The position numbers and the translations under genes are program-made. A DNA stretch of 61,207 nucleotides from Collybiopsis luxurians FD-317 M1 (Eukaryota; Basidiomycota; Agaricomycetes; Agaricales; Omphalotaceae), in the NCBI GenBank assembly GCA_000827265.1, contig KN834824.1, forward strand, positions 27,410-88,616. The letters are read 5' to 3'. Under the pieces are notes generated by a model. It saw only the letters and a program-made list of their open reading frames with translations, made no database searches and was not told the DNA's origin. Position 1 is the stretch's first letter. Each line of letters begins with the position of its first letter. This document shows, in pieces, positions 16,618-28,700 of the stretch.

Positions 16618-18149
16618 GGTTAGGAACAAACCGCTCTCCGCTAGCTCCTCCGAATCACCTTTAACATATCGGAAAAATGCGGCAACTCGAAATGACTCGG
16701 CTCATGGTGCATGATGGCGATAACTCCAATACAATGGATAACTTCCCGCAGGCACAAATTGTCGAAAATCTTGCAATTAAATGCTCGGGTAGTGCTCCGA
16801 GTGCTGAAATCTGAAATTTGAGAGGCGTCGTAAACTTTAAATCTACGAAGGGGCCAGGACCCGTTCGTAGATGTGTTTTCAGCTTTCGGACATCTTCTAG
16901 CCCATTTTTTGGTACTCCGGTGATATTTCCACATGCATTGACTCAAGCCGAGTAGGTCCCAGCGAAATGGGATCAACAAAATCAGGTGAGCGCGATACTT
17001 CACTTCAGCGTTGGCGGGAACGATAAGTCGAATAACTTTACTCATAATCCAATTTCCAATAAGTGCCGGATTGTTTATTTGAACCTTTAATAGTTGCGGG
17101 AAGTCATCCAATGGAAAGGTCAAGGTCGGCATTCATACAATCACAATCGGCCCTGGCTGTCACCGGCTATTTACTCCTTACCTCTATACAACCAAACGAG
17201 CAAACGGCTTGACTTTGTTTTCAGGTTTATCTCCTGCAAGGAGATGGGGGCATGACTGGCCACAAGTCATGATCTGCTACAATCACATTGCCAGCCTACA
17301 TATTATCAAAGCAAGTACGTATCGTATCAGCCTACCCAAATGACTGCTTCTGCAAAGGTAGCGTGGCCCTTACTAGCTGACTGTTGGGCTAGATCAAGTT
17401 TGACCTTCCCATGAAAAGATCACCTCGTTGTTGCCGTTCGGGACACTCATCAGAGACAAGTATCAATCCTTAATCAATCCAATTGTAAAGTGGGTATCTT
17501 ACTAACACATTATCGATCGTCAATGCCCTATATCATCAGTCTGCTTACAGGAGACTGGTATCTTGTGTCCACTGCCCAAGACCTAACGTAGACAGGTTCT
17601 AATGTTGTCCGTAGGTACAGGCTATACAAGCGATGGTAAGATAGTAAGATTAAGGTCAGTAATGGCCGGGATGGCCTTATATACAGGCATTCGTATATAT
17701 CAAGTCATGATTGCCTATTTATGGGATGGTACTAATCGTAGGATAGGGAGCTGTTACACCAATAAACCAGACAAAGGATTCATTCTGAACTCACCGAGAA
17801 GTCATAAAACGACAGTTTTGAAGCGGTCAAATGGAATCAGAACATTTACAACCACACGCGTAGCAAAGACATGCAGGACCAGGACACATGCTCGCATTAA
17901 CGGAGATTGAGCGCATGTAGTAAATGTTGGTTAAATGTGGTTGTCAAGTGGTTGTCAGTGACCCCTATTTAGATTCGGTTGGTTATGTCTAGTGTTGCCA
18001 GGTACAGACTGAGGTTATAAGGACCACATTTGGAACGGTGAAATAAATGAAAGCCATCATTTTTTATTGCAGCTCAGAGAGAAATTACAGTAGGCCGAGG
18101 TAAGATTAGAAACAGAAGTCCAAGTATCAGGATGGCTTCTCCTAATCGC
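16618..18149. other. Intergenic region between the ABCC gene and NLR-like gene 1
   Basis: The minus-strand open frame at 16641-17132 (163 codons) and the plus-strand frame at 17602-17910 have no motif I recognise; both are probably chance frames. 16618-17150 should contain the ABCC promoter and 18050-18149 the 3' region of the NLR-like gene. Confidence 0.5.
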
Positions 18150-21100
18150 TTATGCACTCAACAGCAGCACTTCTTTCTTGAGCTGTTCAGCTTTCTCCAG
18201 CTTACCACAGGCCCGGTAAGTGAAAATTAGGTTGCGCATGGAACTCAAAGTATGAGGATGGTGTTTCCCAATGACTTTTTTGCGCAGTAAAAACACCTGA
18301 TCTCCAAGTTTCTCAGCCTCTTGCAGCTTTCCACGGTGGTGGTAGGTCATAGCAAGGTTGGCCATGGAGGTCAAAGTATCAGGATGTGATTCTCCAATCA
18401 CTTGTTTGCACAGCAGAAGCACCTCCTCTTCAATCTTTTCAGCTTTCTCCAGCTTACCTGAGTGATAGTAGGTCAAAGCAAGGTTACCCATGGAAGTAAG
18501 AGTTTGAGGATGGTGTTCCCCAATCACTTGTTTGCACAGCAGGAGCACCTTCTCTCCAAGCTTTTCTGCATTTTCCAGTTTACCACAGTTATTGTAGGTC
18601 AAGACAAGATTACCCATGGATCTCAAAGTATCAGGATGGTGTTCTCCGATCACTTGTTTCTGCAATAAAAGCACCTCCTCTCCAATCTTTTCAGCTTTTT
18701 CCAGCTTACCACAGTAGTGATAGGTTATAGCAAGGTTACCCATGGAAGTCAAAGTTTGAGGATGACATTCTCCCATTACTTGATTGCACAGCAGAAACAC
18801 TTCCTCTCCAAGTTTTTCAGCTTCCTCCAACTTACCACAGGCATGGTAGGTCATAGCAAGGTTATTCATGGAAGTTAAGGTATGAGGATGATGCTGCCCC
18901 ATCATTTGTTTGCGCAGCAGAAATACCTCTTCTCCAAGATTTTCAGCTTCCTCCAACTGACCACGGCGATGGTAAAACATAGCACAGTTACTCATGGAAA
19001 GCAAAGTATAAGGATGGTGTGCTCCAATCACTTGTTTGCAGAGCATAAGCACCTCTTCTTCAAGCTTTTCAGCTTCCTCAAGCTTACCACGGTCATGGTA
19101 GGTCACAGCAAGGTCACCCATGGAAGTTAAAGTATCAGGGTGGTGTTTCCCAAGTAATTGTTTTCGCAGCAGAAGTACCTGCTCTTCAAGCTTTTCAGCT
19201 TCCTCCAGCTTACCATGGGCACGATAGGTCATACCAAGGTTAGCCATGGAAGTTAAAGTATCAGGATGATGTTCCCCAATCACTTGTTTTCGCAGCAGAA
19301 GCACTTCCTCTCCAAGCCTTTCAGCTTCCTCTAGCTTACCTCTGTGATGGTAGGTCCAGGCAAGGCTATTCATGGAAGTTAAGGTATCAGGATGATGTTC
19401 TCCAATCACTTGTTTGTGCAACAGAAGCACTCCCTCTTCAAGCACCTCAGCCTCTGCCCAGTATCCACAAGTTTCAAAGATTTTTGCCATGCAAATTTGT
19501 GTATGAATGGTAGGAAGCTGCTTTCTTTGAATATGCTGTGCATGCACTAATAGTTGCCTCCGAAATGAGTAATCATCCTCCTTGTCTCCTAAAGGAGTTG
19601 CACGACCCAGTAGAATTGTTACTGCCATGTCCAAGTGGGTATGCTGCAAAGTTGTTTGATGTGCACATTCATGAGTTATTGGATGAAACATCAGGCACAT
19701 TTCTTGTGGATCATATGCAGCCAGAGAAAGTTGACTCAGTTCATCAATACTATTATATAACAAGTCTTCCTCTGGAAAACAAGCCAGAAATCTCTCCATT
19801 TCACTCTTGTCTGGACTGTTTACTTCATTTTCCAAGAAGTCATCACCTTTGAATCTGATTGCACGCTTGAATATATCCACTAGAATGGCAGTGGGATGTA
19901 GGAAGCTGCAAATTTGTATTAAATATTTTGTCTGTTCACTGAGCCTTTCAAAACTCAGTATAAATGCACTGAACAGAGTTTCTGAGTAGGCATCTAGTGA
20001 TTGCATTCTATAATTAAGAAACTTTTGCTTCTGCTGCTCAAACTGTGGTAGATAGTTATTCAGCCCACATGTAGGACTTGCTTGAATGTAAGCTCCAGCT
20101 GTGGAAATAGCCAGAGCATGATGGCCAAGAGCAGTAACAATTGTCTGTCCTAAATTGTAGTCATCTTTGGAAGGTTCTATATGTGCATGGTGAAAAAGTA
20201 GTTTCATGGCACTAATCTTGTCAAGATCCTCAAGATCAATGTGATTACTTGGAGAACTCAATTGCGCCATTTCTCTAAGGCGGCTTGTGACAATTATATT
20301 CCCATGGTTGCAGACAGGAATGTAGTCTTTCAGGGAGACTTCCTTGCTATCTGCATTATCAAAAATGCAAAGCCAATCTTTCTGAGTACTTGCTAGGAAA
20401 TTTTTGACATTTTCCACCTCTTTTCCCACTCCTAGAGCCTTTCCAAGCTTTCTAAAACCTTCTGCAAGTGTAGCATTGGAGCTAGCATCAAACAACCAGG
20501 CATTTGCAAATCTGTCCAAACTACCTGTTACTTTTCTGGTCTCTTTCTTATTCACTTGCAATAGCCTTACCTTCCAATATTATTAGCCACAAATTTGAGT
20601 ACAACTTGTGTTTTCCCAGCTCCGCCGGCTGCCACAATTGTAACAACATGCTGTTTTGACTGCAAACTAGATTTGACAGCCATTGCCAGCTCTTCCATTT
20701 CTTTCTGGTCTAGGGGATCCGAAAGTTGCAAAACCTCTTTTGAGGCTTGCTTAATTATGTCCTTGTTTGTTCCTATGATGAGAATTGGTGCCATGTGGAG
20801 CCATTTCGGAAGATGGTCTTCTAATAGCAGAGATGGATGCATATCTTCAAGAATTAAAATGGTGTTTTCCGAGAGAGAGTGTGGGCTGTTCACTTTTTTG
20901 TCAAAGGTTTGGTGAAGAGCCTTGATTGAACTTGCATCCAGATGGATAGCATTATACCTAATCCTGATTAACGTTTCCCTCCAGGGTTCCAAGGATAGAA
21001 TTACTTTACCATTTCATGTGATGGCTGATAAAATTCTCAAGCTCTCTTTTCTTTGCACTATAAAGTGCTACAATTGGAGCTGAAAAAATCGTTGAAAGAC

Positions 21101-21512
21101 GGGAAAGCACATCCTTCCTCCCGACAAAGTATTGACTAGGGGAGGGACAAATGAGGACTTGCGATACCCCCTTAATTCCCATCCTTCCAGTGTTGAGGAC
21201 ATTGGTATTGTTGTGTACTGTAATGTTTTGATTACCTTGGATGTGGTAAAATTCCCCACCACTGATATGGAAATGATGTGCACCAAGAAAGAATTCCCCC
21301 GATGATGAAAAATCTGTGGGAACGTCTGGTTGTCCTGCAGGCAGTTGAGTGGCTGGAATACCTCTATCTTCACTTGTGCTGTGTTTGTTTCTCATTTCTG
21401 AGGAGCTGAGTTGTAGAAATTTGCGCCAGGTAGATCCTTTCTTCTGTGTCATGATGCACGAGATGAGGGTCGGAGAAAGATATCTGTTCATGAGCTTGGC
21501 TATGTTGTTCAT
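18150..21512 (-). CDS. NLR-like protein 1: pseudo-NB, NB-ARC, about 10 TPRs
   Basis: Three exons (21512-21010, 20957-20571, 20511-18150) splice in frame to about 1083 residues. The ATG at 21512 is the first in the frame. Exon 1 has STWRKFLQLSSSE, the motif GAHHFHISGGEFYHIQGNQN, and CPSPSQYFVGRKD, ending in ALYSAKKRELENFI where a P-loop would be expected. Exon 2 holds AIHLDASS, TILILEDMHPSLLLEDHLP and PILIIGTNKD, then a true Walker A, AAGGAGKTQVVLKF. Exon 3 has AWLFDASS, Walker B LCIFDNAD, the sensor box IIVTSR, a winged-helix-like LQICSFLHPTAI-type region, and ten 42-residue TPRs of the TPR_10/TPR_12 type (consensus GEHHPDTLTSM-NLA-TY then GKLEEAEKL). Such proteins are thought to be signalling STAND ATPases in self/non-self or stress sensing; the ligand is unknown. 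Both introns are phase 2. Confidence 0.88.
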
Positions 21513-23444
21513 GATGTGTGTGAGCTCCCCTAGCTCTTCCCCTCCCGCCAATCACGTGACCGGTCATGTAATGTTCCAAAATTCGGAAAATTCAGTTCAA
21601 CTTCAACTTTGTATTCACTAGCTAGTAAACTAGTAAACATGATAGATTCTCAGGAAATAAAATATACAGAACTGTAAAACTTGTAAAAAAATCTCTCTCG
21701 CAGCGTCGCAACTTCTCGGACCATGTTCCGAGGCAATGCCATCATCATCATTCCTGTCGCCCACCACACTGCCCCCCCGCTGATCCCGGCAGATTGCTTC
21801 CCGCTCCCTGTCTCCTGCTCACTGCTCCTGCCTCCCGCCCAACTCCCACCCATTGTCCCATGTCTGGATGTGGTATATTCTCTTATTTGACAGTGAGTTA
21901 TAAAGTCGCTTGGCCCCGCTAGCTGTCCCACCATTTAGCTGGGTAGATGCCCCGCAAAATCTAAAAAGAGAAGACTCTAGCGTAATAACCTCTTCATGAT
22001 GTCATTCCCATGGGACTTCTTCTGCTCATACTTACTGTATTAATTTTTCTTTAGCGCTTCGCGCAATCATAGCATACAGTGTACATTCGGCCCAGAAACG
22101 AGCATGTATTAATGAAAAGTGTTTTCACAAAGTCACACCAATAAGCAGATAAGCACAGAATACCATTTTTCCTTCCATGCTCCGTGCTGTTACAACCCAA
22201 ATAATTGAAAATCTTTCGAGCTATGTAGCTCTAATGTCGGAGTCGGCCAGGCATATCTGGCTCATAAAAAGTGACAGGATGATCAACACAAGAGCGCAAA
22301 GAACACCAGAAGTTTTGAAGAGGGCAATCTTGAAAAACTTAGTGCTGTCAACCTGAGGATGGGTCCTATCCAATGAAGAACAGCTAGATGAGGACTAAAC
22401 CTAGTTCAAGAGTGAGATTGTGGGTATTCAACCATAACAAGGAAGGAGGTAGGTAAGGAAGTGGGCCATTAGAGAGTAGGTGATAGGGGGGAGAACGGAG
22501 AGAAAGACGAAGGCGATTGATAAATAATTTTGGCTGACGCAAGCCCTACGGACAGCGCGTAAATGTTTGGCAGCCGCATTGTTTTGCCAATGTGCCGTAG
22601 TCCCTGGTTCATAAGAGATGTGTAATGTGTACTTATCTGTATACACAGATTGTCAAAATTGCGGACAATTGTGCTTCCTTCCTCCCACTGGAGGTAGCTG
22701 AGAGTTCTCACTGTCCCATACTATGCCTGCGGCCCGAGTCACTCAGTGACTCAACACCGTCAATGATCCTCTCCCTGGAATCACTTTGGACAGGTTGGAG
22801 GATTTACAGACATTGACCTTAGCTTAGTTCTCGATACCAGCAAATATCCCAATATATAGCCCTCGATAATCGGATATGCCCCGCGCATCAGACTCGTTGC
22901 GGGCACTAACCCCTGCAAAACAAACTGTCAGCGATGTTGGGAGGTCGTTTGAGTGCATAGCGTGATAATGATAGCTTCTAGTATTTCTGCTCGTAACTGA
23001 ATTGAGCTATGTACCTTGAGCTCACAACTCGGAGCGATGGGTATCTGTACTCTATAATTATTTGTATACATAGATAACAAAAGTAGAACGCTTGGGCGTC
23101 TAGTGCCATGCGCGTTCCTGCTTCCTTCCTCCCACTACGGGTTGTGCTCTCCGTTCAGCATAGCTCACTCAACGCTGTCGATAGCCCTCTTTCTGTAATT
23201 TCATCATGCTAGCCTGAAGCTTTCTCAGATTTTGATCTTATCCAAGTCTTCATTTTCAGCGAATTTACCCAACAATGGACCTTAACGTTTCCCAGCGGCA
23301 AAATCGTGATCTCTTTACGGAGGAGTATCACGTTAAGTTTTCCCAATGCGTGCCAATGCGTGCCTTTGATTTACCGATAAAACTTAAAAAGCCCCGTGGT
23401 TGACGCGGGAAGTTCATTTTCATTCATCCTTTCAACTTTCACCA
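21513..23444. other. Intergenic region with a degenerate upstream duplication
   Basis: No gene was recognised. 21513-21650 is the presumed promoter of NLR-like gene 1. Two colinear, diverged segments about 447 bases apart (about 22600-22860 and 23040-23280) share TGCTTCCTTCCTCCCACT (22672 and 23119), TCACTCAAC-C-GTC-AT-CCCTCT and a CCCAA end. They lie just upstream of the GH16 gene. Confidence 0.5.
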
Positions 23445-25073
23445 ATGACGATACCCAGCCGTTGGGTCTATATCGCCCTCCTGATTCAACTTTCAGCAGC
23501 GATATACGCACCCGTACGCGAATATTCTGGTCCAAACTTCTTTTCGGGATGGGATTATTATGGTTTCGTTGATAACACGACCTGGGGTGAGTGTGGTTCA
23601 CTTTCTTTGTGGCGTCCAACTGAAAGAAAGAAAAAATTTTTGACCCTGGTAGGAAATGTCACATACGTTGATCAAAACACCGGCAGTTCTCAAAAGCTCA
23701 CTTACGTTGATCCAAGTTCCGGGCATGCGATTATACGAGTGGATAATACAACCAACATTCCTTCAGCGCCGCTTGTGAATCGGAATTCGGTGTGTATTGT
23801 TATATTCACTTCCTATACCGTTCCATTGACTTCTGCGTTCTAGGTAAAAATTACTACTCAGGACGCATATCCAATTGGGAGTCTTATTACTATTGATGTT
23901 TCGCATATTCCATACGGGTGTTCTGTGCGTCTACAAAACCCTTTTCCTTTGCCGCAGCGTTGAACGTTTTCTTTCAGGTCTGGCCGTCATTCTGGATGCT
24001 AGGAACGAACCTCACCTGGCCGTTTGCTGGAGAAATAGACATCATCGAAGGCATCAACAGTCTCAGCCAAAACCAAATGGCCCTGCACACAACCCCAGGA
24101 TGTAATCTCGTCGCAAATTCCACTCAGACTGGGCACACCGTCGAAACCGATTGTTCAACCGGCCAAGGATGTCTCGTCCAGGAAACTAAACCCAACAGTT
24201 TCGGAGTCGCATTCGCGCAGAATGGAGGAGGTGTGTTCGCGGCGCAGTTGGATGTCAGTGGGATTTACATGTGGTTTTGGCCTGTGAGTCTTTCGTTTGG
24301 AGTCCGTAGCGTATGTGATATTAATTGTAAGATATAATCTTCTATGTAGCGGTCCAGCCTTCCTCAATCGATATCGCACGCTACTTCACAGTCGACTATG
24401 GATCTTTCCGATTGGGGCACTCCTACGGCTGCGTATCCCTCGACCGGGTGCAATATCGCACAGTACTTCCAACCTCAGCAACTCGTCCTTGATATTACTC
24501 TCTGCGGCGTATGGTACGTGCACTGCTTACCATCGTCATTCTCTTCGACATCCTCATTTCCTTTGATACGCGCGAGACTGATCACATTTCGGTCACTATA
24601 GGGCTGGTGTACCCTCAATATACAGCTCGACCGGATGTTCAGGACAGTGTGTGAGTGTATAACCTTCCATTCGTTCCGCCCTTCATTTGCCCTTCGTTCG
24701 ATCCTTTTGAAGCCTATCTCTGAAGCGCTATCTTCGTCTTCTTTAGATCAATAATGTTATAGGCTCCGGAAACCCTGTGTACAACGAGGCTTACTGGGAT
24801 ATATCTTATATCCGGACATATATTGCTACCGCGGACGCTAATACGCCGTCCCCTTCCGCAGCCGTTGTTTACACAACTACCACCGTTGATGGTGCCTCGT
24901 CGACCTCCGATAGCCCGTCATCTTCTACCACTACCGGGTCAGGAAATGGCAACAACGCGGAACATGCAACTAACGGGGGTGCTTCTGCTCCTCGGGTTAC
25001 CTTTGGTAGTGGGATTTCGATAACGAGAGCATTGCTGATAGGAGCGTCGGTAGCTGCGTTATGGATGTTGTAA
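23445..25073 (+). CDS. GH16 family endo-beta-1,3(4)-glucanase-like protein, probably GPI-anchored
   Basis: Seven exons (23445-23586, 23653-23789, 23844-23924, 23978-24283, 24350-24513, 24602-24650, 24747-25073) join in frame to 401 residues. An N-terminal signal peptide (RWVYIALLIQLSAAIYA) is followed by FFSGWDYY, PYGCSVWPSFWMLG and the catalytic motif GEIDIIEG (the E-x-D-x-x-E of GH16 with nucleophile and acid/base), encoded near 24029-24052. After the catalytic fold comes a Ser/Thr-rich stretch and a hydrophobic tail (ITRALLIGASVAALWML), typical of a GPI signal. The product likely acts at the cell wall or in the medium on beta-1,3/1,6- or mixed-linked glucan, in wall remodelling or glucan breakdown. 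The exact GH16 subfamily is not decided. The gene looks intact. Confidence 0.93.
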
Positions 25074-25715
25074 TGATTGGGTTCTAGCAGTTACGTTCTC
25101 GATGATCTTTGATATTTTTGGAAGATATCACGACTCGTTTTGGATTAATTTAGACGTGATTTCACGGTCTGTAATGACTTGGTGTTTATGTTACGCGGAC
25201 AGTTCTAGATTGGATGGATGGATAGATGGATTGAATTTTATTTTTGTACTTATCGATGATGATTCTAGTACTTATGTTATGTATCCATGTACTCGTACTA
25301 ACCCATTTATGCGAACCTGCTTTGTACTGTAGCTATCTGCAGTATGAACTTTGATGATCCAGTGGCAGGCTGAAGATTGGGTTCGCGGAGCTGGTAGAAG
25401 GAATCATCAAGTGGCATGTTTTTGCGGGTTTGTGACCTCTGGGCTTATCAGAAAGACGGAAGCACCGGAACTCGTTCATCACACAACCTTACGCTAATGC
25501 ATATGCAGAGATATCCTCCCATCCGTAGGTACGTACTAGTTCTATTACTAGTGCACTACAAGCAAACGAATGTATCATGGTTGGAAAAACAATGGGTATA
25601 TAAAGGAAAAGCGACCAGCAATCCGTGGCGTGGTTCGAGTTCAACACCTCGATATTAACGCTTGCGCCGTCTCAGAAAACCAGCTCCGAAATCGTAATTC
25701 GAATCCAAGGGTTGC
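25074..25715. other. Convergent 3' intergenic region
   Basis: This lies between the ends of the GH16 gene (plus) and the ABCB gene (minus). It contains only short frames. No tRNA could be supported here, although TTCGA words occur at 25630-25710. Confidence 0.5.
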
Positions 25716-28700
25716 TCAGTCCTTCCTACTACTAAGAGCTTGCAGCTGAACGAATGTGTAATAATCTCCCTTCAGTGCGAGCAGTTGGTCGTGGGTTCCA
25801 GCTTCACTAACGGCGCCTTCTTTGATGAAGTATCTGAAGAAAAAAGAACAATGATAATAATGGTAATGATCAATACAATCCTAGCGTAAAAGGGAATATG
25901 AACATGGGGGACTTACATTCGGTCAGCATTTTGGATCGACGACAGACGGTGTGCGATAGCGATGGTGGTTCGACCTTTGGCAGCTTGATCGAGGGCCGCT
26001 TGCACGACTTTCTCAGAGTTGGAATCAAGCGCGGAGGTGGCTTCATCGAGCAGGAGAATCTTGGGGTTCCTCAAAAGAGCACGAGCTATCGCAATACGTT
26101 CTAGTATTTAGAAAAATTGCCACAGTGATGTTAATGATCATTCCGACCAAGATGTAGCAGAACTCACGTTTTTGTCCTCCTGAGAGTTGCGAGCCTTTCC
26201 CTCCTACCTGAGTGTCGAAGCCACTGCAAATGTGAGCGTAAAACATAATAAGGCGTCTTGTTAAACATGATTGTTAAAACGCGTACTCGGGTAATGACTG
26301 AATGAATTCCAAAATGTTTGCCTTGCGACACGCATCTTCGAGTTCTCCCTGAGATACTTCATTCTCTGGCTTTGTGGCGCCGAACAGAATATTAAATCGG
26401 ACCGTTCCAGCGTACAGCGTAGGCTCTTGAGAGACCAGGGACATTGCCTTGCGGTAGGAAGCAACATTCAGGTTGGAAATTTTTTCGCCATCGAGCTAAC
26501 ACCACAAGAGAAAATAAATGTCAAAAATTCGTCATCGCAGCCTAAAAGATGGCCCACAAATATATTCCCAGCCAGTGGATCGTAGAACCTTTCAATCATT
26601 TGAATACTGTACGTATCAAATTGAGCTATGTTTGTAATATTGGTCCAATTACTCACATAGTTGATTTTCCACATCCAGACTGTCCAACTAGCGCGACGAA
26701 CGTTCCAGGCTCGATTTGCAGATTCAAGTTACGAAGTACATGTACATCGGGTCGAGTGGGATACCTGAAATGGACGTTCTCAAAACGAATTTGGCCAGCC
26801 ACCTTTGCCGAGTCTATAACTTTGCCTTCAGTGGATTCAGCATCGATTTTGGGTACGGTATCCAGGAGCTTGATAATGTCGGTAGCAGCACCTTTGGCCA
26901 AAGACATGTCAGGTACAAAGGAAAATATGCTTCCGGCCTGGATGGAGGCAAAGGTTCCACACATCAGTCCAACAAAGAATTCGAACGTGCTTAATTCAAG
27001 TTCGGAAACCAGTCTGGCGCCAAACCAGAAAACAAGGGAAATGACGAAAAAAACCATAGACTGCGAAAGAGCGTAGAGACCGTTGCTGAAGATGGCAGAG
27101 CGGTTGGACTTGCGTAAAGGTTCTTCCAAGCTCTTGCTGTATAACCTGCAACAGTCCTCCTCCCTCGTCAAGGCAGCGATGGTATGAATTGAAGCAGCCG
27201 CTTCACAAGCGAGTTGCGCAGAGGCCGCATGTTCTTTCTTGTTCTTTTTATCTTTCAGGACGACGACCCGCAATTGGATGTAGCCAGTGGTAACCAAAAG
27301 AGGCATACACGCTGAAACCAGATCAATCTACTGAGAAATGCTGGATATGACGGCCTTACCAATACCGATGAGACCCAGTTTCCATGCAAAGATGAGACTG
27401 ACTATAGCTCCTGCAATGAGAGTGGAAACGCTCTGAATAAGACTGGGCGAAAGGGCATTAGTTCATCAATGGGCCGTCAGGCGGTGCTGACCTACACTCC
27501 AAGGGTAACGCCCGCCAGGCCGTTGACTTTTTGAGGATTGTCGCTGAGATCGGAAACCAAGCTACCGGTACTGTGCTCATCGCTATCAAAATATTCAACT
27601 ACAAAAGGAATATTCAGGAAGTCCGCATCGAGAATATGACGAGCACTGACTATCTTGTCTGAGGATAGCGCGGAAATTGAGAGTCCTCAGCTTGGCGGTC
27701 AGACCGGCAGCAGACGCAGGAAAGTTGTAATTGTGCAGCCCCAGAACGACAGTTGAGATAATGGCAATAATGAAGAACCAGAGCGCGTTGCGATCCCCAG
27801 AAACTCGAGCAGCATGACCTTGTAAGGAGAAACCATCGGTCCCCTTGGCTTGAGAATGACGAAGTCAGAAATCGACTAATAGAAAACACGTGATGACGCA
27901 CCGTAAACGATGCCGTAGGCAGGGTAGACCAGACCAGCGACGATAGCAGCACAGCTTCCGACCAAGTACTTCCTCCAGCTTGAGGCATTGATACGACCCA
28001 TTCGTTGAACGAGATGATGGACGCTGTAATCGGTACGTTCCGCCACCGTTTCCTTCTCAATCAGAGTTTTACTGGCGGTAGTACGATCGAAAGGATTCTC
28101 TGCTTTTTCGATTTCTTTTGTAGCCTCCCCTCTAGCTTTGCTAGCCCCAGTGGCCTCCGAGGTCTCGCGCAGCTTTTGCGATTGAACAAGTGTTGCATAA
28201 GGACCTCTCTCGTTAGCGAGTTCGTTGTGAGTACCCATTTCCAACAACTCTCCCGCTAAAGTCGAATGAGTAAGGAATCTCCAATTAAGCAGATGCTTTT
28301 ACCTCCCATTACGAAGATGATATCTGCGTCTTTGATCGTTGAGAGTCGATGTGCGATCGTAATGGTTGTACGTCCTGCAGCAAAAGTTCATTCAAAAATA
28401 TACCCTGAGAAACTCTCAAGCTTACCTGCAGTAGCTTTGTCGAGAGCATCCTGAACAATACCTTCGCTCTGAGTATCCAAAGCGCTGGTAGCCTCGTCGA
28501 GCAGCAATACACGAGGATCAGAGACAATCGCTCGAGCAATGGCGATCCTTTGCCTCTGACCCCCGCTCAAGCGGAGCCCTCGTTGTCCAACCATCGTGTC
28601 GTAGCCCAGAGGGAGCTTCGATATGAAATCATCGGCATTGGACTTGACGCAGGCGTCCTTGATCAAAAGAAACTTTTCCTCTTCACTGGCGTGCTCGTAT

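Noticed and set aside
16641..17132. 163-codon minus-strand frame upstream of the ABCC gene
   Set aside because: No motif, odd composition, and it ends just before the ABCC start; more likely promoter or 5' UTR sequence than a gene.
18462..19130. Plus-strand open frames over the TPR array of NLR gene 1, with repeats like HHLFLQ and LQLTT
   Set aside because: They are antisense shadows of the TPR array; their repetition simply mirrors the 126-base unit. The same holds for frames opposite NLR genes 2 and 3.
25600..25720. Possible tRNA gene, suggested by GGTTCGAGTTC and TTCGAATCC words
   Set aside because: No matching acceptor stem or anticodon arm could be folded around either word.
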